A stretch of DNA of 64,000 bases from the NCBI GenBank assembly GCA_958427145.1, contig CAUAAZ010000008.1:1-64000 (forward strand). The letters are read 5' to 3'. Below, piece by piece: positions 7,661 to 15,095 of this stretch. The stretch is from an uncultured Collinsella sp. GTDB taxonomy: Bacteria; Actinomycetota; Coriobacteriia; Coriobacteriales; Coriobacteriaceae. Made by a program: the position numbers and the translations under genes. The notes below the pieces were generated by a model. It was given only the letters and a program-made list of their open reading frames with translations, did not search any database and was not told where the DNA came from. Within the stretch, counting starts at the first letter, position 1. Each line of letters begins with the position of its first letter.

Positions 7661-9244
7661 ATGTCTGATCGTTTGACGGTCCTGACGTCTAAGAGCGTCT
7701 TTACCGGTACGGGGGACCTGCCGTTTGAAGGTTTCGTAGCGGTCCGTGGCAATCGAATTGAGGCTGTTGGCACCAAGTGTGAGGTAGCTTCGTATTTGAC
7801 CCAGGCGGACGAGGTAGTTGACCTGGGCGACCGCACCGTCATGCCTGGCCTGATCGATGTACATACCTTCTATACAGGCTGGGCGCTGCGGACGTTGGGG
7901 TCTGATCTGTCCGGCATCGCTGATGCCAAAGAGGCCGTGTCGCTCTTGCGTGCATGGAAAGAAGATCATCCGGATTGCGCGGCGGCTTTTGGCCACAACC
8001 TACCCGAAACGTTGGCATCGGATGCCGAGAACGCAAATACAGCAGCTGTGTTTGACGATTGTTTTGGCGATATCCCCGTCGTCTGCTTTACATCGGGTGC
8101 GGAGACCTGCGTTCTCAATGCTGCCGCCAGTGCGCGATACGGCTTTACACCCCAGGCGTGCTATGCCGAGAAGATCTGGCGCATGATGAGCGATTTCCTC
8201 GTGCTGCCCGAGGTGCGTGCCGGGTATTCGGACTACATGAGCATGCTTAACGAGCGCGGCGTTACCGCCATCAAGGAGATGGCGTTTGATGACTACTACG
8301 GCTTTGCCGACGAAATGGCTCGCCGTGAGGAATCTGGTGAGCTGACGGTTCGCGTCTCTATGATGTCGCAGCCGGTGGGTGCCGGTGCAAATCTGGCATA
8401 TGCCCGCGAGGCGCGAGAGCGCTTCCGGGGACCGTTCGTTCGTTTTTCTGGCTTCAACCGTATGACCGATCGCGGCGTATGGGCGGGGCTTGCCGAGATG
8501 ATTGATCCCTATGAGGACACGGCCGATGCGGGCGCTGCCGGCAAGACGGTCGTCGAGGAGCCAGAGTGGGATCTGATTGAGAACGAGCTGCGTGCAATTG
8601 ATGCTGACGGCTTCCGATATTCCTTGCATTGCCAGGGCGATGGCGCCGTTCGTCGCACCGTGGCGCTCTATGCCTCGCTGCCTCGAGACGAGCATGGACG
8701 GATGCTTCGTCGCCATGCGATTACCGATCTCGAGAACTCTGACCCGACCGATCTTGTCAAGTTTGGCAAGTTGGGTGGAATTTGCGAGGTCTATCCGCAG
8801 ATTCTGACGCTGGACCGGCGCGAGGATTGCCTGTCGATGATGCGTCGACAAATTGGCGAGACGCGACTTTTGCACAGCTGGAATCGCCGCGGCATGGAAG
8901 ATTCCGGATGCACAGTGTGCTGTGGCACGGATTTGCCGCTGTTGATTCCGAGCTTGGGCGAGTCAATCTACAGTGCGTGCGGCGGATACTTCGACGACGG
9001 ACTGCCCGTGAATGAGGTCAACACGCTGACGCTTGTCGAGCTCTTGTGCGCTTGGACTGCCGGGGGCGCGTATGACCTGATGCGCGAAGACGAGCTGGGT
9101 ACGCTTGAGGTTGGCAAGCTTGCCGATATCTGCGTGCTCGATCGGGATGTGTTCGACCTCGATTATCGCGACGCACGTGATCTTGCGGTTGACATGACGA
9201 TGTCGGACGGACAAATCGTGTTCGATCGAAATAAGGAGGCATAA
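7661..9244 (+). CDS. Amidohydrolase-3 (YtcJ-like) protein with altered HxH site
   Basis: A 527-residue amidohydrolase-fold protein: N-terminal beta domain (VLTSKSVFTGTGDLPFEGFVAV), TIM barrel, and the C-terminal return strand ending GTLEVGKLADICVLDRDVFDL. It resembles YtcJ-type cytoplasmic hydrolases of amide or imine bonds. The usual metal-binding HxH after PG(F/L)ID is here DVHTF, so the second histidine is replaced by Phe; a His in LHCQGDGAV and the Asp of GTDLP remain. The metal centre may therefore be mononuclear or absent. The start at 7661 has AGGTGG 5 nt upstream, 9 bp after the permease stop. Part of the 6188-16613 operon. Confidence 0.8.
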   Translation: MSDRLTVLTSKSVFTGTGDLPFEGFVAVRGNRIEAVGTKCEVASYLTQADEVVDLGDRTVMPGLIDVHTFYTGWALRTLGSDLSGIADAKEAVSLLRAWKEDHPDCAAAFGHNLPETLASDAENANTAAVFDDCFGDIPVVCFTSGAETCVLNAAASARYGFTPQACYAEKIWRMMSDFLVLPEVRAGYSDYMSMLNERGVTAIKEMAFDDYYGFADEMARREESGELTVRVSMMSQPVGAGANLAYAREARERFRGPFVRFSGFNRMTDRGVWAGLAEMIDPYEDTADAGAAGKTVVEEPEWDLIENELRAIDADGFRYSLHCQGDGAVRRTVALYASLPRDEHGRMLRRHAITDLENSDPTDLVKFGKLGGICEVYPQILTLDRREDCLSMMRRQIGETRLLHSWNRRGMEDSGCTVCCGTDLPLLIPSLGESIYSACGGYFDDGLPVNEVNTLTLVELLCAWTAGGAYDLMREDELGTLEVGKLADICVLDRDVFDLDYRDARDLAVDMTMSDGQIVFDRNKEA

Positions 9245-9245
9245 G

Positions 9246-10097
9246 ATGCCTGAATCCAAACCGACGCTGCGCCGCGAGCAGATTGCGGGCATGAATATCC
9301 ACTACATCATGTGGTCGCTCGATTACTTCCTTGATGTGCAGCAGCGCTTGGGCTTTGAGTCCATTGAGCTGTGGTGTGCGGAGCCGCATGTGACGCTCGA
9401 CCACACGGGCTACTTTGAGGCTGAGGTCCTGGCGAAAAAGGCTGCAGACCGTGGGCTTAGGTATCGTACTCTGTGCCCCGAGAATGTTGTCTATCCTTGG
9501 CAGTACTGCGCACGCAAACCGCTGCATGAACAGCGCAGCCTGGCGTACTTTAAGCACGGCATTGAGCTTGCCGAGGTACTTGGGTGCGACCGTATGTCCG
9601 TCAACTCGGGCTGGGGCGACTGGGACGAGGACCGCGAGGAAGCCTGGAAGCGCAGCCGCGAGCACTTGTCCATTCTGGCGGAGTATGCCGGCGAGCACGG
9701 TCTGGTGCTTACGATGGAAAGTCTGCGTCCCGAGGAGAGCAACCTTGTGACGACGGTTTCCGATGCGAAGCGCATGATTGACGAGGTCGCGAGCCCGTAC
9801 TTACAGCCCATGGTTGATACAACCGCGATGGGCGTTGCAGGCGAGACGCTCGAGGACTGGTTTGCCGCCTTTGGTGATGGGGCAATTCACGAGATGCACT
9901 TTATCGACGGTGACCCGTATGGCCATCTGGTGTGGGGCGATGGCAAGCACGATATGGACGCCTTCGTCGCCACGCTCAACGCCCATGGTTTCGACGGCAT
10001 GCTGGGCCAGGAAATCACGGACGGTCGTTACTACGATAATCCGGCGGCGGCAGATGCCAAGAACATGGCCGCATTCGAGAAATATCTGATTGACTAA
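9246..10097 (+). CDS. Sugar-phosphate isomerase/epimerase-like TIM barrel protein
   Basis: A 283-residue xylose-isomerase-like TIM barrel protein (AP endonuclease 2 superfamily). The expected metal and acid residues are visible: Glu158 (TMES), Asp191 (MVDTTAMG), His218 (EMHFIDGDP) and Glu256 (GQEITDG), consistent with a divalent-metal ketose epimerase or isomerase acting on a sugar or sugar phosphate. It follows the amidohydrolase by 1 bp, so the two are translationally coupled. Within the operon it probably interconverts the free or phosphorylated sugar part of the substrate (inference). FrlC, the psicoselysine/fructoselysine epimerase of the E. coli frl system, belongs to the same fold and is a reasonable analogue. 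Confidence 0.85.
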   Translation: MPESKPTLRREQIAGMNIHYIMWSLDYFLDVQQRLGFESIELWCAEPHVTLDHTGYFEAEVLAKKAADRGLRYRTLCPENVVYPWQYCARKPLHEQRSLAYFKHGIELAEVLGCDRMSVNSGWGDWDEDREEAWKRSREHLSILAEYAGEHGLVLTMESLRPEESNLVTTVSDAKRMIDEVASPYLQPMVDTTAMGVAGETLEDWFAAFGDGAIHEMHFIDGDPYGHLVWGDGKHDMDAFVATLNAHGFDGMLGQEITDGRYYDNPAAADAKNMAAFEKYLID

Positions 10098-10158
10098 AAC
10101 AACTATCGGCCACGCAGCCAACGTCATTGATTGCGGCCAAACAAGAAAGGAACTGGAT

Positions 10159-11127
10159 ATGAACGCACACGATCTGATCAAAGAGGCAATTGCCGAGAAG
10201 GGCAAGTTCGACAGCGTCTACTGGATTGCTTGCGGTGGCTCCATGATCGATTTGATCCCGGCCCATGAGCTTCTGCAGCGCGAGGCAACCACCTTCACTT
10301 CGTATATCTATACGGCTCGCGAGTTCGATATCATGCGTCCGCGTCGTCTGGGCGAGAAGTCCCTGGTCATCGCTTGTAGCCACAGTGGCAACACCCCTGA
10401 GGTCGTCGAGGGCTGCGAGATTGCCCTTGCTGCCGGCGCTACGGTGATCGCCCAGACCGACAACGCTGGATCTAAGATCGACACCGGTAAATGGACCACG
10501 TGGGTCTACCCGTGGGGCGAGGGCGTGCCGCAGGCCGAGGTCCCCGCTGGCATTTCGCTGTCGCTTGCGGCCGAGCTGCTCGATCAGCAGGAGGGCTACG
10601 CCGATCTTGCCGATATGTATGCCGGTATCGCCGAGATGGATAAGATTCTTCCCCCGGCACGTGAGAAGGTAAATGCCGAGCTGGGCGATCGTTTTGCCAA
10701 GCTTTGCCAGGAGCACGAGTTCTTCTACATTCTGGGCAGCGGTCCCAACTTTAGCCAGACCTACGGTTTCGCTATCTGCTCTCTTATGGAGATGCAGTGG
10801 CAGCACTGCAGCTACATCCACTCTGCCGAGTACTTCCATGGCCCCTTCGAGGCTACTCAGGATGGCGTTTTTTACTTCCTGCAGATGGGCTCCAGCGAGT
10901 GCCGTGCTATGGACGAGCGCGCCCTGGCGTTCCTTAAGACGCATACCGATACGCTGATGGTGCTCGATGCCAAGGAGTACGGTATGGAAGCCGTGCCGGC
11001 GAGCGTCCGTGCCTATCTGGACCCGGTGCTGTTCTACGCCATGAACTGCGAGCTGCGTGCTGCACGCGGCAAGGTGTTTGATCACGATCCCGATTTCCGT
11101 CGCTATATGGGTGTTGTCGAGTACTAG
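10159..11127 (+). CDS. SIS-domain protein, fructosamine-6-phosphate deglycase-like (FrlB/FraB type)
   Basis: A 322-residue protein with two sugar isomerase (SIS) domains. Typical features are SVYWIACGGSM (phosphosugar loop), SLVIACSHSGNTPEVVEG and the second-domain FYILGSGPNFSQTYGFAICSLMEMQW with SAEYFHGPFE. This arrangement matches FrlB, which cleaves fructoselysine 6-phosphate to glucose 6-phosphate and lysine, and FraB, which acts on the aspartate equivalent. The start at 10159 has AAAGGAA 8 nt upstream; an upstream frame overlapping the previous gene is rejected. Next to it are two FrlD-like kinases that would supply the phosphorylated substrate. The precise amine partner is unknown. Confidence 0.82.
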   Translation: MNAHDLIKEAIAEKGKFDSVYWIACGGSMIDLIPAHELLQREATTFTSYIYTAREFDIMRPRRLGEKSLVIACSHSGNTPEVVEGCEIALAAGATVIAQTDNAGSKIDTGKWTTWVYPWGEGVPQAEVPAGISLSLAAELLDQQEGYADLADMYAGIAEMDKILPPAREKVNAELGDRFAKLCQEHEFFYILGSGPNFSQTYGFAICSLMEMQWQHCSYIHSAEYFHGPFEATQDGVFYFLQMGSSECRAMDERALAFLKTHTDTLMVLDAKEYGMEAVPASVRAYLDPVLFYAMNCELRAARGKVFDHDPDFRRYMGVVEY

Positions 11128-11141
11128 AAGGGGCAAAGGCC

Positions 11142-12005
11142 ATGGCATTTAACGTTAACGCGCTCGGATTTGGCGACAACGTCGTCGATCGCTACGAGCA
11201 TATCCACACCATGTATCCTGGCGGCAACGCGGTTAACTTCGCCGTTTATGCCAAGAAATGCGGTGCCGCACGTTCTGCATACATGGGCATTTTTGGCAAT
11301 GACGCCGCTGCCGAGCATGTCATTGCAAGCCTCGAGGATGAGGGTATCGAGCTTGACAAGTGCGAGCAGATGATTGGCGAGAACGGAGCGGCTCGCGTGA
11401 CCGTCGTTGACGGTGACCGTGTCTTCCTCGGCTCCAACGAGGGCGGTATCCGTGGCGATGCGCGCTATGTCCTCGATCGCTTTGACCTTTCGTACATGAA
11501 GCAGTTCGATGTGGTTCATTCGGGAAACTATTGCTTTACCGAGCGCGAGCTGCCCAAGTTGAAGGCTGCGGGCGTCACGGTCTCTTTTGACTTTTCGGAC
11601 GACTCTACCGACGAGTACTACGAGCAGATTGCGCCCTACGTCGATTTCGCTTTCTTTAGTGCGGCGGATGCTGCGAGTGAGGACGAGATTCGCGAGCGTC
11701 TGGCATGGGTGAAGGGCCTGGGTCCGCGTTTTGTGTCGGCTACGGCGGGCGCCGAGGGCTGCATTGCTTACGACGGCGAGCGTTATTACCGCCAGCTGGC
11801 TAAACCGGTAACGGACATGAAGGACACCATGGGGGCGGGCGACTCGTTCCTCACCTCGTTTTTGATGTGCTATCTCGATTCCGCCAAGCGCGGTGAGGAT
11901 GGCGCCGAGGCCATCGAGCGCGCGCTCGACTTTGCTGCCGGGTTTGCCTCGACCGTGTGCGGTATGGAAGGTTCTTGGGGCCACGGAGCACCAATCGTCG
12001 AATAG
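11142..12005 (+). CDS. PfkB-family kinase, fructoselysine-6-kinase-like (copy 1)
   Basis: A 287-residue ribokinase/PfkB carbohydrate kinase. The N-terminal substrate site is GGNAVNFAVYAKKCGA and the C-terminal signature is DTMGAGDSFLTSF with the catalytic Asp of GAGD. It resembles FrlD, which phosphorylates fructoselysine at C6 before the SIS deglycase acts. It lies 14 bp after the SIS gene. A second, divergent copy follows at 12127, so the two may phosphorylate different substrates or different positions. Confidence 0.85.
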   Translation: MAFNVNALGFGDNVVDRYEHIHTMYPGGNAVNFAVYAKKCGAARSAYMGIFGNDAAAEHVIASLEDEGIELDKCEQMIGENGAARVTVVDGDRVFLGSNEGGIRGDARYVLDRFDLSYMKQFDVVHSGNYCFTERELPKLKAAGVTVSFDFSDDSTDEYYEQIAPYVDFAFFSAADAASEDEIRERLAWVKGLGPRFVSATAGAEGCIAYDGERYYRQLAKPVTDMKDTMGAGDSFLTSFLMCYLDSAKRGEDGAEAIERALDFAAGFASTVCGMEGSWGHGAPIVE

Positions 12006-12075
12006 CTTAAGAAAGCGTACGGCGGTCTGGCTATGAGGCCTTGGACGGCCGATGCAAAACAATAAGCGAAACGCG

Positions 12076-12109
12076 AAAAGGGGGCTCGCCATGTGGTGGG
12101 TCCCCTTTT
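12076..12109 (+). terminator. Intra-operon hairpin with T tail (possible attenuator)
   Basis: AAAAGGGG pairs with CCCCTTTT around a partly paired 18-nt interior. It sits in the 121-bp gap between the two PfkB genes, the longest gap in the operon, and could reduce expression of the six downstream genes. Confidence 0.65.
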
Positions 12110-12126
12110 GAACATTGGAGAAGACC

Positions 12127-12927
12127 ATGGGTATTAAAGCGTGCGCGGCTGGTTTTTGCTGTGCGGACGTCTATCAAAACATCGGCGTGTTCTATCCGAC
12201 TGGTAATGGCATTGACTGGGGTATCCATCTTGCACGAATGGGCGTTTCGGTATCCGCCGTGTCGGTTGTCGGCAAGGACGAGTACGGAGACAAGATGAGA
12301 GAGGCGCTGGCCGCTGAGGGGCTCGATATCTCACATCTGCGGGTGGAGGATGGCGACACCTCGGTGATGCTCATGGCATTGAAAGACGGCGTCGATCGCG
12401 TGCATCTCGAGGCAATCGATGGCGTAATGGAGACATATCGTCCGAATGAAGACGACCGGGCGTTTATCCTAGAGCATGACATCATTCATACCGACCTGTT
12501 TGGCAATTGTTTGGACCTCCTGCCCGAATGGCATGATGCGGGCAAGACGGTGGTTATGGACTTCTCGGTGTTCAGCCAGGATCCCGAATATGCATGCGAG
12601 GCTCATTTTCCTTACGTAGACTATGCGTTCATGTCGTTTGAAGAGGACACTCCGGAGCTGCGAGACTGGGTACGCCACGTGCAGGAATTGGGACCGCGCG
12701 TTGCGGTTGCCACGCTTGGCGAGAAGGGAAGCATTGCCTATGACGGTGAGCGCTTCTATGAGTGCGGGATCGTACCGGCGGAGAAGGTCGTTAATACCGT
12801 GGGTGCCGGCGACTCGTATATTGCCGGGTTTACCAAGGGCGTGATCGATGGCCTTGATATTCCGGCGTGTATGAAGGCGGGCGCTGAGCTGTCGTCCCGA
12901 GTGATTGGTTCGTTTGAGCCGTACTAG
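12127..12927 (+). CDS. PfkB-family kinase, fructoselysine-6-kinase-like (copy 2)
   Basis: A 266-residue PfkB kinase related to, but clearly different from, the preceding one. The family signature NTVGAGDSYIAGF carries the GAGD catalytic Asp; the N-terminal region has GNGIDWGIHLARMG in place of the usual GGNAxN motif. Shared blocks such as EKGSIAYDGERFY and AEGCIAYDGERYY show that the two copies descend from one duplication. The start is ATG 12127 with TTGGAGAAG upstream. Likely role: phosphorylation of a glycated substrate or its sugar in the pathway. Confidence 0.85.
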   Translation: MGIKACAAGFCCADVYQNIGVFYPTGNGIDWGIHLARMGVSVSAVSVVGKDEYGDKMREALAAEGLDISHLRVEDGDTSVMLMALKDGVDRVHLEAIDGVMETYRPNEDDRAFILEHDIIHTDLFGNCLDLLPEWHDAGKTVVMDFSVFSQDPEYACEAHFPYVDYAFMSFEEDTPELRDWVRHVQELGPRVAVATLGEKGSIAYDGERFYECGIVPAEKVVNTVGAGDSYIAGFTKGVIDGLDIPACMKAGAELSSRVIGSFEPY

Positions 12928-12954
12928 GGTCAAATGCCTGGAAAGGAGTACGAA

Positions 12955-13815
12955 ATGGTTATCGACATGTTGGTCCATCCTATGCTCTACGGCGAGATCT
13001 GTAAGCCGGGTGATGAGCCTGATGGATTCGGCTTTTGGTCACGAGAATTTGGTATGGGGCATATGGGCCCCATGGATTGGGATGAGCTTCAAGTCGAGAT
13101 GGACGTCTGCGATGTGCAGAAGAGCGTGCTCATGCCGCTCGATGTAACCACGGCATGCGGAGGGCACTTTGGCACCAACGACCAGATTGCCATGCTGGTT
13201 GCCGCGCATCCCGATCGTCTGTGGGGATTTGCGAGCGTAGACCCGCAGGTGAGCGGTGCCGCAGACGAATTGGAGCGCGCCTTTACCGAGTTGGGGGCAA
13301 AGGGGCTTTGCCTGCATCCTGCAAAGCAGGGTTTTGCCCCCGATGATGCTGTGGCCGAGCCGCTTTACGAGCTGTGCGAGCGCTATAACAAGCCGGTGGT
13401 TTTCCATGCCGGTATGTCTTGGGAGCCTGGCGCAGAGCTCTCGCGCAGTAACCCGCTTGCATTTGAGCACACAATCGCAACGCATCCAAATGTGCGCTTT
13501 AGTTTGACTCACTTTGGCTGGCCCTGGGTACGCGAGACCGTGGCGATGCTGCTCAAGTATCCCAACTGCTACACGGACACCTCTATCACTTACATCGATT
13601 CGCCCGAGGAGATGATGCAGCGTCTTTTCACGGTCGATATGGGGCCGCTGTGGTATGAGCGCGCGCTATCGCACCAAGTGATGTTCGCCAGCAATACGCC
13701 GCGCTTCCGTGCATTCAAACTCAAGCGGGCGCTCGATACCGTGCCCATGCGCGATGATGCGCGAGAAAGGCTCTACTGGGGTAATGCCCTGCGTTTTCTT
13801 GAAGGGGATGAGTGA
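12955..13815 (+). CDS. Amidohydrolase-2 family protein with altered metal ligands
   Basis: A 286-residue TIM-barrel protein of the amidohydrolase-2 group (decarboxylases and hydrolases such as ACMSD and lactonases). The canonical N-terminal DxHxH is DMLVH, so the first His is Leu; later positions include LHPAK, VFHAGMSW and LTHFGWPW, while the usual Asp of GSDxP is Asn in ASNTPRF. Metal binding is thus expected to be weak or changed. The start at 12955 has AAAGGAG 7 nt upstream; an ATG at 12934 is less well placed. It overlaps or abuts the YjbQ gene at 13812-13818. Member of the 6188-16613 operon. Confidence 0.78.
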   Translation: MVIDMLVHPMLYGEICKPGDEPDGFGFWSREFGMGHMGPMDWDELQVEMDVCDVQKSVLMPLDVTTACGGHFGTNDQIAMLVAAHPDRLWGFASVDPQVSGAADELERAFTELGAKGLCLHPAKQGFAPDDAVAEPLYELCERYNKPVVFHAGMSWEPGAELSRSNPLAFEHTIATHPNVRFSLTHFGWPWVRETVAMLLKYPNCYTDTSITYIDSPEEMMQRLFTVDMGPLWYERALSHQVMFASNTPRFRAFKLKRALDTVPMRDDARERLYWGNALRFLEGDE

Positions 13816-13817
13816 AC

Positions 13818-14246
13818 ATGGTGACGCTCGAGACATTGAGCTATCTATCGACTGCTCCGGACCAGTTCATCGATATTACCGAGGACGTGCACGCTGCCAT
13901 CGAACGCAGTTCGGTGACGAATGGCTTGGCAGCAATTATTTTGTCGCATACGACCTGTGGAATCGTGGTAAACGAGGGACTGCCCTGCGTGGAGACGGAT
14001 CTTATGGAGACGCTTGATCGCATCGCCCCGCTCGATGCCCCCTATGCGCATGCACACTTCCTGCCGAGCTATGGAGCCACCGGCAACAACTCCTGTGGGC
14101 ATATCAAGAGCATGATTTGTGGAAACAGTTGCTTCTTTCCCGTCCAAGATGGCCACATCGTGTGTGGAGGTGCCCAGAACATCTATCTTGCGGAGTTTGA
14201 CGGTCCGCAGAAGCGAAAAGTGTACGTCGAAGTGCTGGGGGAGTAA
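13818..14246 (+). CDS. YjbQ/UPF0047 family protein
   Basis: A 142-residue protein of the YjbQ (UPF0047) family. Conserved features seen are LSHTTCGIVVNEG, a D and a His/Asn cluster (YGATGNNSCGHIKSMICGNSCFFPV) and the closing EFDGPQKRKVYVEVLG. E. coli YjbQ has weak thiamine-phosphate synthase activity, but its true function in this family is unsettled. A GTG at 13812 overlapping the preceding stop is an alternative start with AAGGGG 4 nt upstream. Finding it inside a sugar operon suggests a role on a phosphorylated or metal-bound intermediate (inference only). Confidence 0.82.
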   Translation: MVTLETLSYLSTAPDQFIDITEDVHAAIERSSVTNGLAAIILSHTTCGIVVNEGLPCVETDLMETLDRIAPLDAPYAHAHFLPSYGATGNNSCGHIKSMICGNSCFFPVQDGHIVCGGAQNIYLAEFDGPQKRKVYVEVLGE

Positions 14247-14279
14247 CGTCCCCGCGATAACCCTATGAAGGAGCACGTT

Positions 14280-15089
14280 ATGTCGTTTCTAACTTCGATG
14301 TTCAAGACCGAAAAGCCGGTTATCGGAATGCTGCACCTGCGTCCTCTGCCGGGCGACCCACTGTATTACCCGGGTGGAAGCGTGTCGCAGGTCGTGGAAG
14401 CCGCCAAGCGCGATCTCGAGGCGTTGCAACAGGGCGGTGTCGATGGCATTTTGATTACCAATGAGCTCTCGATGCCCTATGAGCAGCACGTTTCTCCCTC
14501 AGCCCTTGCATCGATGGGCTATGTAATCGGAGCTCTGTCCCATGATCTGTCGACCCTTTGGGGAGCCGAGGCTATTTACGACGGTGATGCCACAATCGAG
14601 CTGTGCGCTGCTGTCGATGCGCAGTTCACGCGCTGCAATTTTTGCGGTGCCTGGGCCGGTGATCTCGGGCTGATTAATCGAGATTTCGCGCACACCATGC
14701 GTCGCAAGGCGGCGCTGCGCTTGGACGACCTCAAGCTTTTTCACTTCATCACGAGCGAGGGGGAGGTTTATCTTAACGACCGCACGACTGCGGACATTGC
14801 CGATTCACTTCTCTTTAATTGCCTACCGGATGCGATGGTCATCGGCGGTTCGGCTGCCGGTCGTGGCGCTTCGGGCGAGCTTGCCGATGAGGTCCGCGAG
14901 CGTGTTGGCCAAGTGCCTGTGGTATGTGGCGCCGGTTGTCGCGAAAATACCGTGGCTGACGTATTTGCTCACTACGATGGTGCGTTTGTCGGCACGTGCT
15001 TAAAGCGCGACGGAAAGCTGGATGCCCCGGTTGATGTTGAGCGGGTAGCTCGTTTTATGGCTGCCGCTCGTACGGCGCGAGGGGAGTAG
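14280..15089 (+). CDS. BtpA/SgcQ-family TIM-barrel protein
   Basis: A 269-residue protein of the BtpA family, which includes SgcQ of the E. coli sgc sugar cluster and a cyanobacterial photosystem I biogenesis factor. Typical blocks are PVIGMLHLRPLPGDP near the N-terminus, GGVDGILITNELSMPY, and the C-terminal VPVVCGAGCRENTVADVF and DGAFVGTCLKRDGK, which look like a phosphate-binding barrel end. In sugar gene clusters it is probably an aldolase-, phosphatase- or nucleosidase-like enzyme, but the reaction is not known. AAGGAG is 7 nt before ATG 14280. Confidence 0.82.
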   Translation: MSFLTSMFKTEKPVIGMLHLRPLPGDPLYYPGGSVSQVVEAAKRDLEALQQGGVDGILITNELSMPYEQHVSPSALASMGYVIGALSHDLSTLWGAEAIYDGDATIELCAAVDAQFTRCNFCGAWAGDLGLINRDFAHTMRRKAALRLDDLKLFHFITSEGEVYLNDRTTADIADSLLFNCLPDAMVIGGSAAGRGASGELADEVRERVGQVPVVCGAGCRENTVADVFAHYDGAFVGTCLKRDGKLDAPVDVERVARFMAAARTARGE

Positions 15090-15095
15090 GCACCT

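Noticed and set aside
6506..7996. Open frame of about 500 codons on the minus strand
   Set aside because: Antisense to the YfcC permease and the start of the amidohydrolase gene; no start signal and no recognisable domain.
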